From Pseudomonas duriflava (lineage in GTDB: Bacteria > Pseudomonadota > Gammaproteobacteria > Pseudomonadales > Pseudomonadaceae): a stretch of DNA of 64,000 nt. The stretch lies in assembly GCF_007830155.1 (NCBI RefSeq), contig NZ_VLKY01000004.1, positions 1 through 64,000 of the forward strand, written 5' to 3'. The first letter of the stretch is position 1. Each line of letters starts with the position of its first letter. The notes beneath the pieces are model-generated. The model worked only from the letters and a program-made list of their open reading frames with translations. It was not told the DNA's origin and did not search any database. The position numbers were made by a program, and so were the translations under genes. Of the stretch, positions 42,719-51,794 are shown in pieces.

Positions 42719-43351
42719 TTGTCCGCACGAGAAATCCCTCTTATGATCGAAGGCCCCGCAGGGGCTCTGGAAGGCTTGCATTACCACCATCCTGAGGCTA
42801 AGGGGTTGGCTATTATCTGCCATCCCCATCCTTTGTTTGATGGAACCATGCATAACAAGGTCGTTTCAACCTTACAGCGCACTGCTCGGGATGCAGGTTT
42901 CTCTACCTTGCGCTTTAATTTTCGCGGCGTTGGGCAAAGTGCCGGGCAGTATGGCGAAGGGCAAGGGGAAATTGATGACGCGTATGCTGCTGCTCATTGG
43001 CTTTTAAAAAATCATGCCGAATTGCCATTGACGGTTCTGGGCTTTTCATTTGGTGGGTGTGTTGCCGGATGCCTGGCTGGACGCCTTGAGAAAGAAGGCG
43101 CTTCCCTGGCCCGCTTGTTTATGTTGGCCCCATCGGTAGAACGCTTCGATGTTGAGAACAAGCTGCCCTTGGCCTGTCCGATAACAATTATTCAGCCGGA
43201 TGCTGATGAAGTCGTCACGCCTGCTCGCGTGTATGCCTGGGCAGAAACTCTTGATCAGTCACATGAGTTGATCAAAGTGCCTGAGTGCAGCCACTTTTTT
43301 CATGGCAAACTGACCGACCTCAAAGCCTTAATCCAGCCGCGTTTGGAATAG
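42719..43351 (+). CDS. Alpha/beta hydrolase of the dienelactone-hydrolase-like type
   Basis: A 210-residue small alpha/beta hydrolase. It has an HPHPLFDGTMHNKVV oxyanion-side motif, the nucleophile elbow GFSFGG (Ser about 112), an acidic residue in QPDADEVV and the catalytic His in CSHFFHG. The family acts on short esters or amides; the substrate is unknown. No ATG lies at the start: TTG at 42719 has GGAG 7 bases upstream and gives a family-length protein, with ATG at 42743 as alternative. It is upstream of trpS as in other Pseudomonas. Confidence 0.85.
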   Translation: MSAREIPLMIEGPAGALEGLHYHHPEAKGLAIICHPHPLFDGTMHNKVVSTLQRTARDAGFSTLRFNFRGVGQSAGQYGEGQGEIDDAYAAAHWLLKNHAELPLTVLGFSFGGCVAGCLAGRLEKEGASLARLFMLAPSVERFDVENKLPLACPITIIQPDADEVVTPARVYAWAETLDQSHELIKVPECSHFFHGKLTDLKALIQPRLE

Positions 43352-43441
43352 CAGGCGGACTCGTCTTTCGGATAGATTCCGGACACCCTTAACCGGCAGC
43401 TGTAGCAAGCGGTTGCCTTGGATGAGAATGCATTTTACGCC

Positions 43442-44794
43442 ATGACTACACGTATTCTTACCGGTATTACTACCACCGGTACGCCCCATCTCGGTAACTA
43501 TGCCGGTGCCATCCGCCCCGCTATTGTGGCAAGCCGGGCGGCCGATGCCGATTCTTTTTATTTTTTGGCTGACTATCATGCCTTGATCAAGTGTGATGAT
43601 CCGCTGCGTATTCAGCGTTCCCGTTTGGAAATTGCTGCCACTTGGCTGGCTTGCGGTCTGGATCCAGATAAGGTGACTTTTTATCGTCAGTCAGATATTC
43701 CGGAAATTCCTGAACTGACCTGGCTTTTAACGTGCGTAACAGCCAAAGGGTTGCTGAACCGTGCTCATGCCTACAAGGCTTCCGTGGATAAGAATGTGGC
43801 CGCAGGAGAGGATCCAGATGCTGGTGTGACCATGGGACTTTATAGCTATCCGGTCCTCATGGCTGCGGATATTCTTATGTTTAATGCGCATCGAGTGCCG
43901 GTCGGGCGGGATCAAATCCAACATGTAGAAATGGCACGGGACATTGCCCAGCGTTTTAACCATTTGTTTGGTGCTGGCAAAGAATTCTTCGCGCTGCCCG
44001 AGGCCCTAATCGAGGAGACTGTAGCGACATTGCCAGGTCTTGATGGCCGTAAGATGTCGAAGAGCTACGACAACACCATTCCATTGTTTGGAACATCCAA
44101 GCAGCTTAAGGATGCTGTTAACCGTATCGTGACGGACTCGCGTCAGCCTGGTGAGCCAAAGGACCCGGATAATGCTCATCTTTTCACGCTTTACCAAGCC
44201 TTCGCTACGCCTGAGCAGGCCGCAGTATTTCGCGCTGATCTTTTGGATGGTCTGGCTTGGGGGGAGGCTAAGCAACGCCTGTTCCAGCTACTGGAAGCCG
44301 AGCTGGGCGAAGCGCGTGAGCATTACATTGCATTGATTAGTCGGCCCGACGATATCGAGGATATTTTGCTAACTGGTGCGGCCAAGGCACGAAAAATCGC
44401 TACGCCATTCCTGGGCGAGCTGCGTGAGGCTGTCGGGCTGCGCTCCTTGAGCGCACAGGCCGGTGCTGGAAAAGTTAAGAAAAAAGCCGATAAGCGAGCT
44501 CGTTTTGTCAGCTTCCGTGAGGAGGATGGTAGTTTCCGTTTCCGTTTCCTGGCAGCTGATGGTACCCAGCTACTACTCTCCAAGGCTTTTATGGACCCTA
44601 AGGCCGCCGGACAGATGACTCAGCGCTTGCAGGCAGAAGCAGACACACTTGAGCTGCAGCCTGGCGACGCACAGTTTACGGTAGGCCTGAAAGGAGAGGT
44701 TATTGCTCAGAGTCCATCCTTCGATACGATGGAAGAGCAGCAGCAGGCTATGAGTACCTTGCGTAAAGCGCTTGCCGAATTGGTTGCTGAGTAA
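43442..44794 (+). CDS. trpS: Tryptophan-tRNA ligase with C-terminal extension
   Basis: A 450-residue class I TrpRS. The HIGH-like motif is TPHLGNY (about 14-20) and KMSKS is near residue 200. The synthetase core ends near residue 335; a further 110 or so residues form a Lys-rich linker ([14 protein letters not shown]) and a small extra domain around [20 protein letters not shown], which resembles a YegP/DUF1508-like unit. Long TrpRS of this kind is known in Pseudomonas; the role of the tail is unclear. Start MTTRILTG; eight upstream codons are open but do not fit the family. Confidence 0.95.
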   Translation: MTTRILTGITTTGTPHLGNYAGAIRPAIVASRAADADSFYFLADYHALIKCDDPLRIQRSRLEIAATWLACGLDPDKVTFYRQSDIPEIPELTWLLTCVTAKGLLNRAHAYKASVDKNVAAGEDPDAGVTMGLYSYPVLMAADILMFNAHRVPVGRDQIQHVEMARDIAQRFNHLFGAGKEFFALPEALIEETVATLPGLDGRKMSKSYDNTIPLFGTSKQLKDAVNRIVTDSRQPGEPKDPDNAHLFTLYQAFATPEQAAVFRADLLDGLAWGEAKQRLFQLLEAELGEAREHYIALISRPDDIEDILLTGAAKARKIATPFLGELREAVGLRSLSAQAGAGKVKKKADKRARFVSFREEDGSFRFRFLAADGTQLLLSKAFMDPKAAGQMTQRLQAEADTLELQPGDAQFTVGLKGEVIAQSPSFDTMEEQQQAMSTLRKALAELVAE

Positions 44795-44804
44795 GGCGCG
44801 TGGT

Positions 44805-44840
44805 GAGGCGACTGTCTGAAACGCATAGTTGCCTCGTTCA
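44805..44840 (+). terminator. Candidate hairpin after trpS
   Basis: GAGGCGACT (44805-44813) pairs with AGTTGCCTC (44827-44835) with one mismatch and a 13-nt loop, followed by GTTCATT. A second stem GGAGCTC/GAGCTCC lies at 44852-44876, just before zapE. Neither has a full T-run. Confidence 0.35.
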
Positions 44841-44887
44841 TTGTCAATCTTGGAGCTCGTCGCTAAAGTGAGCTCCCCTTCGAATCT

Positions 44888-45994
44888 ATGCAGCTTGTCA
44901 TGACACCCTTAGAGCGCTACAAGGCTGACCTCGAACGCCCCGATTTCTTTTATGATTCAGCTCAAGAGCAGGCGGTTAAACACCTCCAGCGTCTGTACGA
45001 TGAGTTAGTCAATCAAGCGGACCCAAAGCCTGGCTTGTTTAGCCGTCTACTCGGCAAAAAGCCTTCAGGTCCTGTAAAAGGATTGTACTTCTGGGGAGGG
45101 GTAGGGCGTGGCAAGACTTATTTGGTCGACACGTTCTACGATGCGTTGCCCTTTGATAGGAAGATGCGTACCCACTTTCACCGCTTCATGAAACGAGTCC
45201 ATGAAGAGCTTAAGACTCTTAAGGGTGAAAAGAATCCGCTAACTATCATCGGTAAGCGTTTCGCTGACGAGGCTCGGGTTATCTGTTTCGATGAGTTTTT
45301 CGTGTCAGATATTACCGACGCGATGATCTTGGCCACACTTCTCGAAGAGCTGTTCAAAAATGGGGTAAGTCTGGTCGCTACGTCGAACATCGTCCCTGAT
45401 GGTCTTTATAAGGATGGTTTACAGCGAGCCCGCTTCCTTCCTGCTATTGAATTACTCAAGCAACACACTGAAATCGTCAATGTTGACAGCGGCATCGATT
45501 ATCGATTGCGCGCCTTGGAGCAAGCGGAGCTGTACCACTGGCCACTGAGCGAGCGCGTTGAGGCTGAAATGGCCAAGAGCTTCAAGTCGCTTACGATCGA
45601 GTGCGGAAATGCTTCAGTGGGTGAGCCCTTGATTATTGAGAATCGGGAAATCAAGCCACGAAAGACATGCGATGATGTCGCCTGGTTCGAGTTTCGTGAG
45701 CTGTGTGATGGGCCGCGAAGCCAGAACGATTACATTGAGTTGGGCAAGATTTTCCAGGCGGTGCTGATTTCCAATGTCGAGCAGATGAATGCGACAAAGG
45801 ACGACATGGCGCGCCGCTTTATTAACTTGGTCGACGAATTCTACGACCGCAACGTCAAGCTGATCCTGTCGGCCGAAGTCGAGCTTAAAGATCTGTATAA
45901 AGGGGGACGTCTTGAGTTCGAATTTCAGCGCACCCTAAGTCGACTTCTTGAAATGCAGTCTCACGAGTACCTGTCGCGAGCACACAAACCGTAA
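44888..45994 (+). CDS. zapE: Cell division ATPase ZapE (AFG1-like)
   Basis: A 368-residue AAA+-type ATPase of the AFG1/ZapE family. Walker A is GGVGRGKTYL (about 70-79), Walker B is VICFDEFFVSDI, and the sensor region TSNIVPDGLYKDGLQRARFLPAI is characteristic. ZapE meets FtsZ at the constricting ring, mainly under low oxygen or heat, in E. coli. The ATG at 44888 gives the open frame; MTPLERYK at 44900 is the start seen in close relatives. No clear Shine-Dalgarno precedes either. A terminator follows. Confidence 0.92.
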   Translation: MQLVMTPLERYKADLERPDFFYDSAQEQAVKHLQRLYDELVNQADPKPGLFSRLLGKKPSGPVKGLYFWGGVGRGKTYLVDTFYDALPFDRKMRTHFHRFMKRVHEELKTLKGEKNPLTIIGKRFADEARVICFDEFFVSDITDAMILATLLEELFKNGVSLVATSNIVPDGLYKDGLQRARFLPAIELLKQHTEIVNVDSGIDYRLRALEQAELYHWPLSERVEAEMAKSFKSLTIECGNASVGEPLIIENREIKPRKTCDDVAWFEFRELCDGPRSQNDYIELGKIFQAVLISNVEQMNATKDDMARRFINLVDEFYDRNVKLILSAEVELKDLYKGGRLEFEFQRTLSRLLEMQSHEYLSRAHKP

Positions 45995-45997
45995 CCC

Positions 45998-46027
45998 AAA
46001 GGCCGCTTCTGCGGCCTTTTTGTTTTT
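45998..46027 (+). terminator. Terminator after zapE
   Basis: AAAGGCCGC (45998-46006) pairs with GCGGCCTTT (46011-46019) around TTCT, followed by a run of T broken by one G. It begins just after the zapE stop. Confidence 0.9.
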
Positions 46028-46084
46028 GGAACCGGGCCGATTACTCTGGGTTCAAATGAGGGAACAGTAGGTGCTGGAGTAAAT

Positions 46085-46765
46085 GTGAGCACGTCACCTT
46101 TCATCGATTGGGACGGTACCCCGGCTGCGGCGCGCAAGCAGCAGGTTGAGCTGGCCAAACAGGTCAAGCTTTATGATGATTTCCTGCCGCTTCGACTGAT
46201 TGCGGGGGTCGATGTAGGCTTCGAAGAAGGAGGAGCTATCACGCGTGCAGCGGCGGTTCTTCTGAATGCCGAAACGCTTGATCCTATTGCCCAAGCGCTA
46301 GCGCGTATCCCCACCACTATGCCCTATATACCAGGACTGCTCTCTTTTCGAGAGCTGCCAGCTATCCTGCAGGCGCTGTCTGAGCTTCCCCATACGCCGG
46401 ACCTAGTCTTTTGCGACGGGCATGGCATTGCGCATCCGCGACGGTTAGGTATTGCTGCGCACTTGGGGGTTGTAACTGGATTACCCACCATCGGTGTAGC
46501 AAAAAAAATTTTGACTGGTAGTCATGAGCCTTTAAGTGACTTAAAAGGCAGTTGGGTGGATCTGTTGGTTAAAGGTGAAGTAATTGGTACCGTTTTGCGT
46601 AGCAAGGACAAAGTGAAACCCTTGATCATATCGCCAGGCAATCGGGTTAGCCTTAAAACTGCTCCCGAGCTTGTCATGGCCTGTGTTCGAAAGCATCGTC
46701 TACCTGAACCGACCCGGCTGGCCGACCGGTTGGCGTCGCGCCGGGGGATAGCAGTCGATACATAG
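46085..46765 (+). CDS. nfi: Endonuclease V (deoxyinosine repair)
   Basis: A 226-residue Nfi. Catalytic Asp43 in GVDVGF, Tyr81/Pro83 and Glu90 in YIPGLLSFRE, and Asp111 in FCDGHGIAHPRR match the family. It nicks DNA one base 3' of deoxyinosine and other deaminated bases. It starts with GTG at 46085, with GGAG five bases upstream; the overlapping ATG at 46083 is out of frame. I do not recall endonuclease V at this place in P. aeruginosa, so it may be a local insertion or rearrangement. No codon-use oddity is obvious by eye. Confidence 0.9.
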   Translation: MSTSPFIDWDGTPAAARKQQVELAKQVKLYDDFLPLRLIAGVDVGFEEGGAITRAAAVLLNAETLDPIAQALARIPTTMPYIPGLLSFRELPAILQALSELPHTPDLVFCDGHGIAHPRRLGIAAHLGVVTGLPTIGVAKKILTGSHEPLSDLKGSWVDLLVKGEVIGTVLRSKDKVKPLIISPGNRVSLKTAPELVMACVRKHRLPEPTRLADRLASRRGIAVDT

Positions 46766-46770
46766 GGACA

Positions 46771-46910
46771 AGGAGAACTGTTTATCTCCTAGTACATAAA
46801 GTCGTATATGTAAATTGGTTCATCTGCATGGGGTGAGGAGCTAGCGTACACTGCGGTATGGTAGCTCCTCGGTCCCTGAGCATCTGGTTAGCGCTTTTGG
46901 AAAGGCGCTA
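46771..46910. repeat. Three stem-loops between convergent nfi and aldo-keto reductase
   Basis: The 151-bp gap holds AGGAGA/TCTCCT (46771-46790), GAGGAGCTA/TAGCTCCTC (46835-46843 and 46862-46870, perfect 9-bp arms) and TAGCGCTTT/AAAGGCGCTA (46889-46910, one bulge). The last is next to the reductase stop and could end that transcript. No long T-run is seen. Confidence 0.5.
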
Positions 46911-46916
46911 TAAAAG

Positions 46917-47954
46917 TCACGGGGCTGGGTTAGGTTGGGTCTTGTGAATAGACTCGATTCCAGCAATGACTTCTTCTGGTAACGTCAGGTCAATGCTGTC
47001 CAGATTACTTTGCAACTGCTCTAGTGATGTTGCGCCAATAATGTTGCTAGTAACGAACGGGCGCCTCGTGACATAGGCCAGTGCCATCTGAGCAGGGTCC
47101 AGATTGTGCTGTTTTGCCAGCTGCACATACTGTTCACAGGCTCGTACGGTTTCGGGATTGTTATAGCGTGTGAAACGGCTAAACAGGCTCAGGCGAGCGC
47201 CGTCAGGCTTGGCACCATTGGCATACTTACCCGTTAACATGCCGAACGCCAGAGGAGAATAGGCCAGCAGGCCGCATTGCTCGCGAATGGCAATCTCAGC
47301 GAGGCCTACTTCGAATGAGCGATTCAGCAGGTTATAAGGATTCTGTATAGAGACCGCGCGTGGCCAGCCACGTTGTTCGGCTAGCTGAAGGAAGCGCATT
47401 GTGCCCCATGGCGTCTCGTTGGATAATCCAATATGGCGAATCTTGCCAGCCTTGACTTGGTCATCCAGTACTTCGAGCGTTTCCTCCAGGGGGGTAAAAC
47501 TATTATCGTTATGGATATAACCGAGCTTGCCAAAAAAATTGGTTTCCCGGTCCGGCCAATGCAATTGATACAAGTCGATTCGGTCAGTTTGCAAGCGCTC
47601 AAGGCTACCATCAAGGGCCGCAACGATGTGTTGACGATTGTGCTTTAGGTTACCGTCGCGAATGTGCGTAATGTTATTGCCCGGGCCGGCTACTTTACTG
47701 GTCAGGATCCACTGGTCGCGTGTGCCGCGTTTTTTGAAATAATTGCCGATTATTCGCTCCGTTTGCCCATAAGTTTCGGCGCGAGGCGGAACCGGATACA
47801 TTTCTGCGGCATCCATGAAATTAATACCGGCATCGGCTGCATGATCAATCTGAAGAAATGCATCGTCCTGTGTATTTTGCTCGCCCCAGGTCATTGTGCC
47901 CAGGCATAGTGCGCTAACAGTAATATCGGTACGGCCAAGTTTACGGTAATACAT
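46917..47954 (-). CDS. Tas-like NADP(H)-dependent aldo-keto reductase
   Basis: A 345-residue aldo-keto reductase of the Tas/YajO type, starting MYYRKLGRTDITVSALCLGTMTWG. The catalytic tetrad is represented by Asp in DAAEMYPVP, Tyr in AEMYP, Lys in TSKVAG and His in LYQLHWPD. It reduces carbonyl compounds with NADPH; the natural substrate is unknown. GAGGC lies before the chosen ATG at 47954; an upstream frame extends to 48017. It is divergent from rplM. Confidence 0.9.
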   Translation of the reverse strand: MYYRKLGRTDITVSALCLGTMTWGEQNTQDDAFLQIDHAADAGINFMDAAEMYPVPPRAETYGQTERIIGNYFKKRGTRDQWILTSKVAGPGNNITHIRDGNLKHNRQHIVAALDGSLERLQTDRIDLYQLHWPDRETNFFGKLGYIHNDNSFTPLEETLEVLDDQVKAGKIRHIGLSNETPWGTMRFLQLAEQRGWPRAVSIQNPYNLLNRSFEVGLAEIAIREQCGLLAYSPLAFGMLTGKYANGAKPDGARLSLFSRFTRYNNPETVRACEQYVQLAKQHNLDPAQMALAYVTRRPFVTSNIIGATSLEQLQSNLDSIDLTLPEEVIAGIESIHKTQPNPAP

Positions 47955-48177
47955 TAAATTGCCTCGTTTGGAATTTAAGTGGTTGCTATTTTCGCAGTAA
48001 TCGTCATAATTCCGCACCTTTATCGACGGGGGATGCCTAGCCTGTCGATTCGCCGTGGCGGACGCGCTGACCCGAGCCCCCGATAGCGTCTGTTTCCGGC
48101 TGCCCTTGACTTGTCAAGGATCGTACTGTTCTGTAAGATTTGCCGTCTTTTTTCAGGCGGCCCTGAGGCCATAACGA

Positions 48178-48606
48178 ATGAAAACCTTCACAGCAAAACC
48201 GGAAACTGTTAAGCGCGACTGGTATGTCGTCGACGCTGCCGGCCAGACCCTGGGTCGTCTGGCTACTGAAATTGCTAGCCGTCTGCGCGGTAAGCATAAG
48301 CCGGAATACACCCCGCATGTTGATACTGGCGATTATATCGTTGTTATCAATGCCGAGCAGGTACGTGTAACTGGCGCCAAAACTACCGACAAGATGTACT
48401 ACCACCACTCCGGTTTTCCGGGTGGTATCAAGTCGATCAACTTTGAAAAGCTGATCGCTCGTGCTCCTGAGCGTATTATTGAAACCGCAGTTAAAGGTAT
48501 GTTGCCGAAGAACCCGCTGGGTCGCGACATGTACCGTAAGCTGAAGGTTTATAAGGGTGGCGTTCACCCGCATACCGCTCAGCAGCCTCAAGAACTGAAG
48601 ATTTAA
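48178..48606 (+). CDS. rplM: 50S ribosomal protein L13
   Basis: A 142-residue L13 ([20 protein letters not shown]...), full length with the typical C-terminus [13 protein letters not shown]. An early-assembly 50S protein. It is 16 bp upstream of rpsI, the universal L13-S9 pair. TTGACT at 48106-48111 could be part of a promoter, but no good -10 follows at the right spacing. Confidence 0.99.
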   Translation: MKTFTAKPETVKRDWYVVDAAGQTLGRLATEIASRLRGKHKPEYTPHVDTGDYIVVINAEQVRVTGAKTTDKMYYHHSGFPGGIKSINFEKLIARAPERIIETAVKGMLPKNPLGRDMYRKLKVYKGGVHPHTAQQPQELKI

Positions 48607-48621
48607 ACGGGATAGTACATC

Positions 48622-49014
48622 ATGTCGGCGACTCAAAATTACGGTACTGGCCGTCGTAAGACAGCTACCGCTCGCGTTTTCCTGCGTCCGGGTACTGGCC
48701 AGATTTCCATCAATAACCGCACTATCGACGTATTCTTTGGTCGTGAAACTGCTCGCATGGTTGTTCGTCAGCCGCTCGAGCTGACCGAAACCCTCGAAAA
48801 GTTCGATGTATACGTGACTGTAGCGGGCGGCGGTGTTAGCGGCCAGGCTGGTGCAATTCGTCATGGCATTACTCGTGCACTGATCGAATATGATGAGACC
48901 TATCGCAGCTCCCTGCGCAAGGCGGGTTATGTTACCCGTGATGCGCGTGAAGTCGAGCGTAAGAAGGTCGGTCTGCGTAAAGCGCGTAAGCGTCCGCAGT
49001 ACTCCAAGCGTTAA
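48622..49014 (+). CDS. rpsI: 30S ribosomal protein S9
   Basis: A 130-residue S9 ending in the conserved [12 protein letters not shown] tail that reaches the P-site tRNA. It follows rplM and has a strong terminator after it at 49036. Confidence 0.99.
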   Translation: MSATQNYGTGRRKTATARVFLRPGTGQISINNRTIDVFFGRETARMVVRQPLELTETLEKFDVYVTVAGGGVSGQAGAIRHGITRALIEYDETYRSSLRKAGYVTRDAREVERKKVGLRKARKRPQYSKR

Positions 49015-49035
49015 GCCAAACAGCTTCGCCTGCAA

Positions 49036-49071
49036 AAACCCAGCTTCGTTGCAGAAGCTGGGTTTTTTTTT
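49036..49071 (+). terminator. Terminator after rplM-rpsI
   Basis: AAACCCAGCTTC (49036-49047) pairs perfectly with GAAGCTGGGTTT (49054-49065) around GTTGCA, followed by more T for a run of nine. A textbook intrinsic terminator. Confidence 0.95.
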
Positions 49072-49146
49072 GTCAGTTTTATTGTTTTATTTCAAATTGG
49101 CTTCTGCTTGCCGCAAAAACGGGTAAATGCATGGCTGAGGGTAAGC

Positions 49147-49785
49147 ATGGCGGCATGTAATGGTAAGAATCCTGGAGAAAAATGTGACACTAAAGTTGCA
49201 GGCGTAAATGAGGGGCGTAGGCGCTTCCTTGTTGCGACTACTTCAATAGTGGGCGTGGTGGGCGTGGGGGGGGCTTCGGTGCCTTTTGTAAGGGCCTGGT
49301 TACCAAATGCCAAGGCAAGAGCTGAGGGGGCTCCGGTACGAGTCAATATCGATAAATTAGAGCCAGGTCGCCAGATTGTTGTGGAATGGCGTGGGCAGCC
49401 GGTTTTTGTGACGCGGCGTAGTGCAGAGATGATCGGTGCGTTGAGAGCGCTGGAAAAGGATTTGGCTGACCCAGAGTCTCATCGCTCTATTCAGCCTGTT
49501 TATGTTGATCCGAAGCGGCGTTCTATCAGGCCAGATATATTAGTGGTAGTCGGTTTGTGTACGCACTTAGGTTGCTCGCCCTCCTATCGGCCTGAAGTTG
49601 CGCCTGTTGATCTAGGGGAGGCTTGGTTGGGCGGCTATTTTTGTCCGTGCCACGGTTCTCGTTTTGATTTGGCCGGACGAGTATATAAAGGGCAGCCAGC
49701 TCCTACGAATTTGTCGGTGCCGCCACATGCCTATGAATCGAGCCATGTGATTGTCATCGGTGTTGATCAGAGGGAGGGAGTATGA
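49147..49785 (+). CDS. petA: Ubiquinol-cytochrome c reductase Rieske iron-sulfur subunit
   Basis: A 212-residue Rieske protein. A twin-arginine motif (RRRFLVATTS) leads a membrane helix (about 26-45); the 2Fe-2S ligands are in CTHLGC and CPCHGS. It passes electrons from ubiquinol to cytochrome c1. GAGGG lies before the ATG at 49147. The cytoplasmic leader before the Tat motif is longer than usual and has two Cys (residues 4 and 13). Overlaps petB by four bases (ATGA). Confidence 0.95.
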   Translation: MAACNGKNPGEKCDTKVAGVNEGRRRFLVATTSIVGVVGVGGASVPFVRAWLPNAKARAEGAPVRVNIDKLEPGRQIVVEWRGQPVFVTRRSAEMIGALRALEKDLADPESHRSIQPVYVDPKRRSIRPDILVVVGLCTHLGCSPSYRPEVAPVDLGEAWLGGYFCPCHGSRFDLAGRVYKGQPAPTNLSVPPHAYESSHVIVIGVDQREGV

Positions 49786-50993
49786 GTAGGTTGCGGCTAT
49801 GGATCGACCATCGGTTTCCTTTAAGTCGATTGCTGAAAGAGCACCTTACCCATTATTACGTCCCTAAGAATTTTAACGCCCTGTATTTGTTCGGGTCGTT
49901 AGGTTTATTGATATTGGTTAATCAGATGCTGACCGGAATCTGGTTGGCAATGAGTTATACGCCTACAGCTGAGGGCGCATTCGCCTCGGTCGAGTACATC
50001 ATGCGCGATGTTGAATACGGATGGCTTATCCGTTATTTGCATTCAACGGGAGCCTCGGCTCTTTTTATCGTCGTCTATCTGCATGTGTTCCGTAGCTTAC
50101 TGTATGGCTCCTATCAGCAGCCTCGGGAGCTGGTTTGGATTTTCGGCATGCTGCTATATCTGATCATAATGGCTGAGGCATTTGCTGGTTATTTATTGCC
50201 TTGGGGGCAGATGTCCTATTGGGGCGCTCAGGTCATTCTTTCCTTGTTTGGCGCTATTCCTGTCATTGGTGAGGATATCGCGCAGTGGCTTCGAGGTGAT
50301 TACCTGGTTTCAGGGATCACGCTTAATCGTTTCTATGCCTTGCATGTAATTGCGCTGCCTCTGATGTTGCTGGGGCTGCTGGTGCTTCATGTCTTTTCAC
50401 TGCATGAGGTAGGGTCAAATAATCCTTTAGGAGTAGATATCAAGAAGTGTCGGGACGAGAGAGGTTATCCATTGGACGCTATTCCCTTTCATCCGTATTA
50501 CACGTTAAAAGATCTAGTCGGTGCGGTGATTTTTCTTTTTGTATTTTGTGCGGTGGTTTTTTTCTTTCCGGAATTGGGCGGATACTTTCTTGAGCCTTCA
50601 AATTTTGAAATAGCTAACCCGCTTAAAACGCCAGAGCACATTGTGCCTGTCTGGTACTTCACGCCTTTCTACGCAATTTTGCGTGCTGTGCCCGATAAGT
50701 CATTGGGAGTAATGGCTTTGGCTGCCTCGATTGCTGTCCTGTTCGTATTGCCTTGGTTGGATAGAAGTCCTGTTAAGTCGATGCGTTATAAAGGATTGCC
50801 AAGTCGGCTCGGTTTGTTGACGTTCTCATTATCGTTTATTGCATTAGGTGTGTTGGGAGGCATGGCGCCTACGCTAGAGCGCATTCTTTGGGCGCGGGTA
50901 TTTACTGCTTTGTATTTTGCCACTTTCCTGCTTATGCCCTTTTATACGCGTTGGGAAAAGGCCCGCTCTGTACCCGATAGGATTGGCAAGTAA
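49782..50993 (+). CDS. petB: Cytochrome b of the bc1 complex
   Basis: A 403-residue cytochrome b with eight membrane helices. The four heme-ligand His are in YLHSTG and YLHVFR (helix B) and YALHVIA and LVLHVFSLHEVGSNNP (helix D). The Qo-site motif reads PVWY (TPEHIVPVWYFTPFYAILRA) instead of the mitochondrial PEWY; this is known from gamma- and betaproteobacteria. It is the middle gene of petABC, overlapping both neighbours. Confidence 0.97.
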   Translation: MSRLRLWIDHRFPLSRLLKEHLTHYYVPKNFNALYLFGSLGLLILVNQMLTGIWLAMSYTPTAEGAFASVEYIMRDVEYGWLIRYLHSTGASALFIVVYLHVFRSLLYGSYQQPRELVWIFGMLLYLIIMAEAFAGYLLPWGQMSYWGAQVILSLFGAIPVIGEDIAQWLRGDYLVSGITLNRFYALHVIALPLMLLGLLVLHVFSLHEVGSNNPLGVDIKKCRDERGYPLDAIPFHPYYTLKDLVGAVIFLFVFCAVVFFFPELGGYFLEPSNFEIANPLKTPEHIVPVWYFTPFYAILRAVPDKSLGVMALAASIAVLFVLPWLDRSPVKSMRYKGLPSRLGLLTFSLSFIALGVLGGMAPTLERILWARVFTALYFATFLLMPFYTRWEKARSVPDRIGK

Positions 50994-51715
50994 TGGCGAG
51001 GGGCGTGGCGGTTTTAGTGTTAACGCTGTTATCTGTTCTGAAGGCGTTCGGGCAGGCCCAGATAGGTCCGAGTGAACAGGCTGCGCTTCAGGCAGGTGCT
51101 CGTACGTTTGTAAATTACTGCATGGGCTGTCATTCGTTGCAGTACCAGCGCTACGAAAGGGTCGCTAAAGATTTAGGGATACCTGAGGATCTCTTGAAGG
51201 GGCGTCTTATTCTGGCTGGTGAGGTGGGTGACGCTATGCGAGCGGCTATGGATCCGAGGGATGCCAAGCGTTGGTTTGGTGTGGTGCCGCCTGATCTGAC
51301 GCTAGTAGCGCGTGTTCGTGGCGAGCAGTGGCTGCATGATTATCTGCAGGGTTTTTATGAGGATCCGTCGCGCCCGTGGGGCGTCGATAACATAATGTTT
51401 CCGGGCGTGGCCATGCCAAACGTCTTGGCCCCTTTACAAGGGCGTCAGGTGCTTATCTGTAGCGAACGAAAGGAAGGCGCTGGCAAAGAGCTAAAGTCTC
51501 AGTCATGCAATCAACTGAAGCATCTGCCCGCTACTGGAAGCTTGAGTGAGCAGCAATTCGGTGAGACAGTGGATAATTTAGTGAGTTTTCTGGCTTATTC
51601 AGCGAATCCAAACAAGTACCAGGCTAGACAGATAGGCGTCTATGTACTGCTTTATCTGTCTGTTCTTTTCGTACTAGTTTATTTGCTCAAGCGTGAGTAC
51701 TGGAAAAACGTATAA
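50993..51715 (+). CDS. petC: Cytochrome c1 of the bc1 complex
   Basis: A 240-residue cytochrome c1. A short signal peptide (about 1-20), the heme-binding CMGCH (about residues 43-47), a candidate Met ligand in VAMPNVLAP and a C-terminal membrane anchor (about 215-234) are visible. It receives electrons from the Rieske protein. The ATG overlaps the petB TAA by one base. Confidence 0.96.
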   Translation: MARGVAVLVLTLLSVLKAFGQAQIGPSEQAALQAGARTFVNYCMGCHSLQYQRYERVAKDLGIPEDLLKGRLILAGEVGDAMRAAMDPRDAKRWFGVVPPDLTLVARVRGEQWLHDYLQGFYEDPSRPWGVDNIMFPGVAMPNVLAPLQGRQVLICSERKEGAGKELKSQSCNQLKHLPATGSLSEQQFGETVDNLVSFLAYSANPNKYQARQIGVYVLLYLSVLFVLVYLLKREYWKNV

Positions 51716-51739
51716 AGCGCCATCAATTTGTCGTGATAA

Positions 51740-51760
51740 GCACATTATGTGCATCTTTCT
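51740..51760 (+). terminator. Weak hairpin after petC
   Basis: GCACAT/ATGTGC around one T (51740-51752) is a near-perfect palindrome followed by ATCTTTCTTG. The loop must open part of the stem, so it is a weak terminator at best. Confidence 0.3.
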
Positions 51761-51794
51761 TGTCCTGGCATAGCGGGACGGTTATGAAGGTTAT

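Noticed and set aside
48106-48139. TTGACT-TAAGAT as rplM promoter
   Set aside because: The spacing is about 22 bp and no better -10 lies at 17 bp, so I do not list it as a feature.
48037-49035. A 332-codon open frame on the minus strand across rplM and rpsI
   Set aside because: It is fully antisense to two unmistakable ribosomal genes with biased codon use, which commonly leaves the opposite frame open; no family resemblance.
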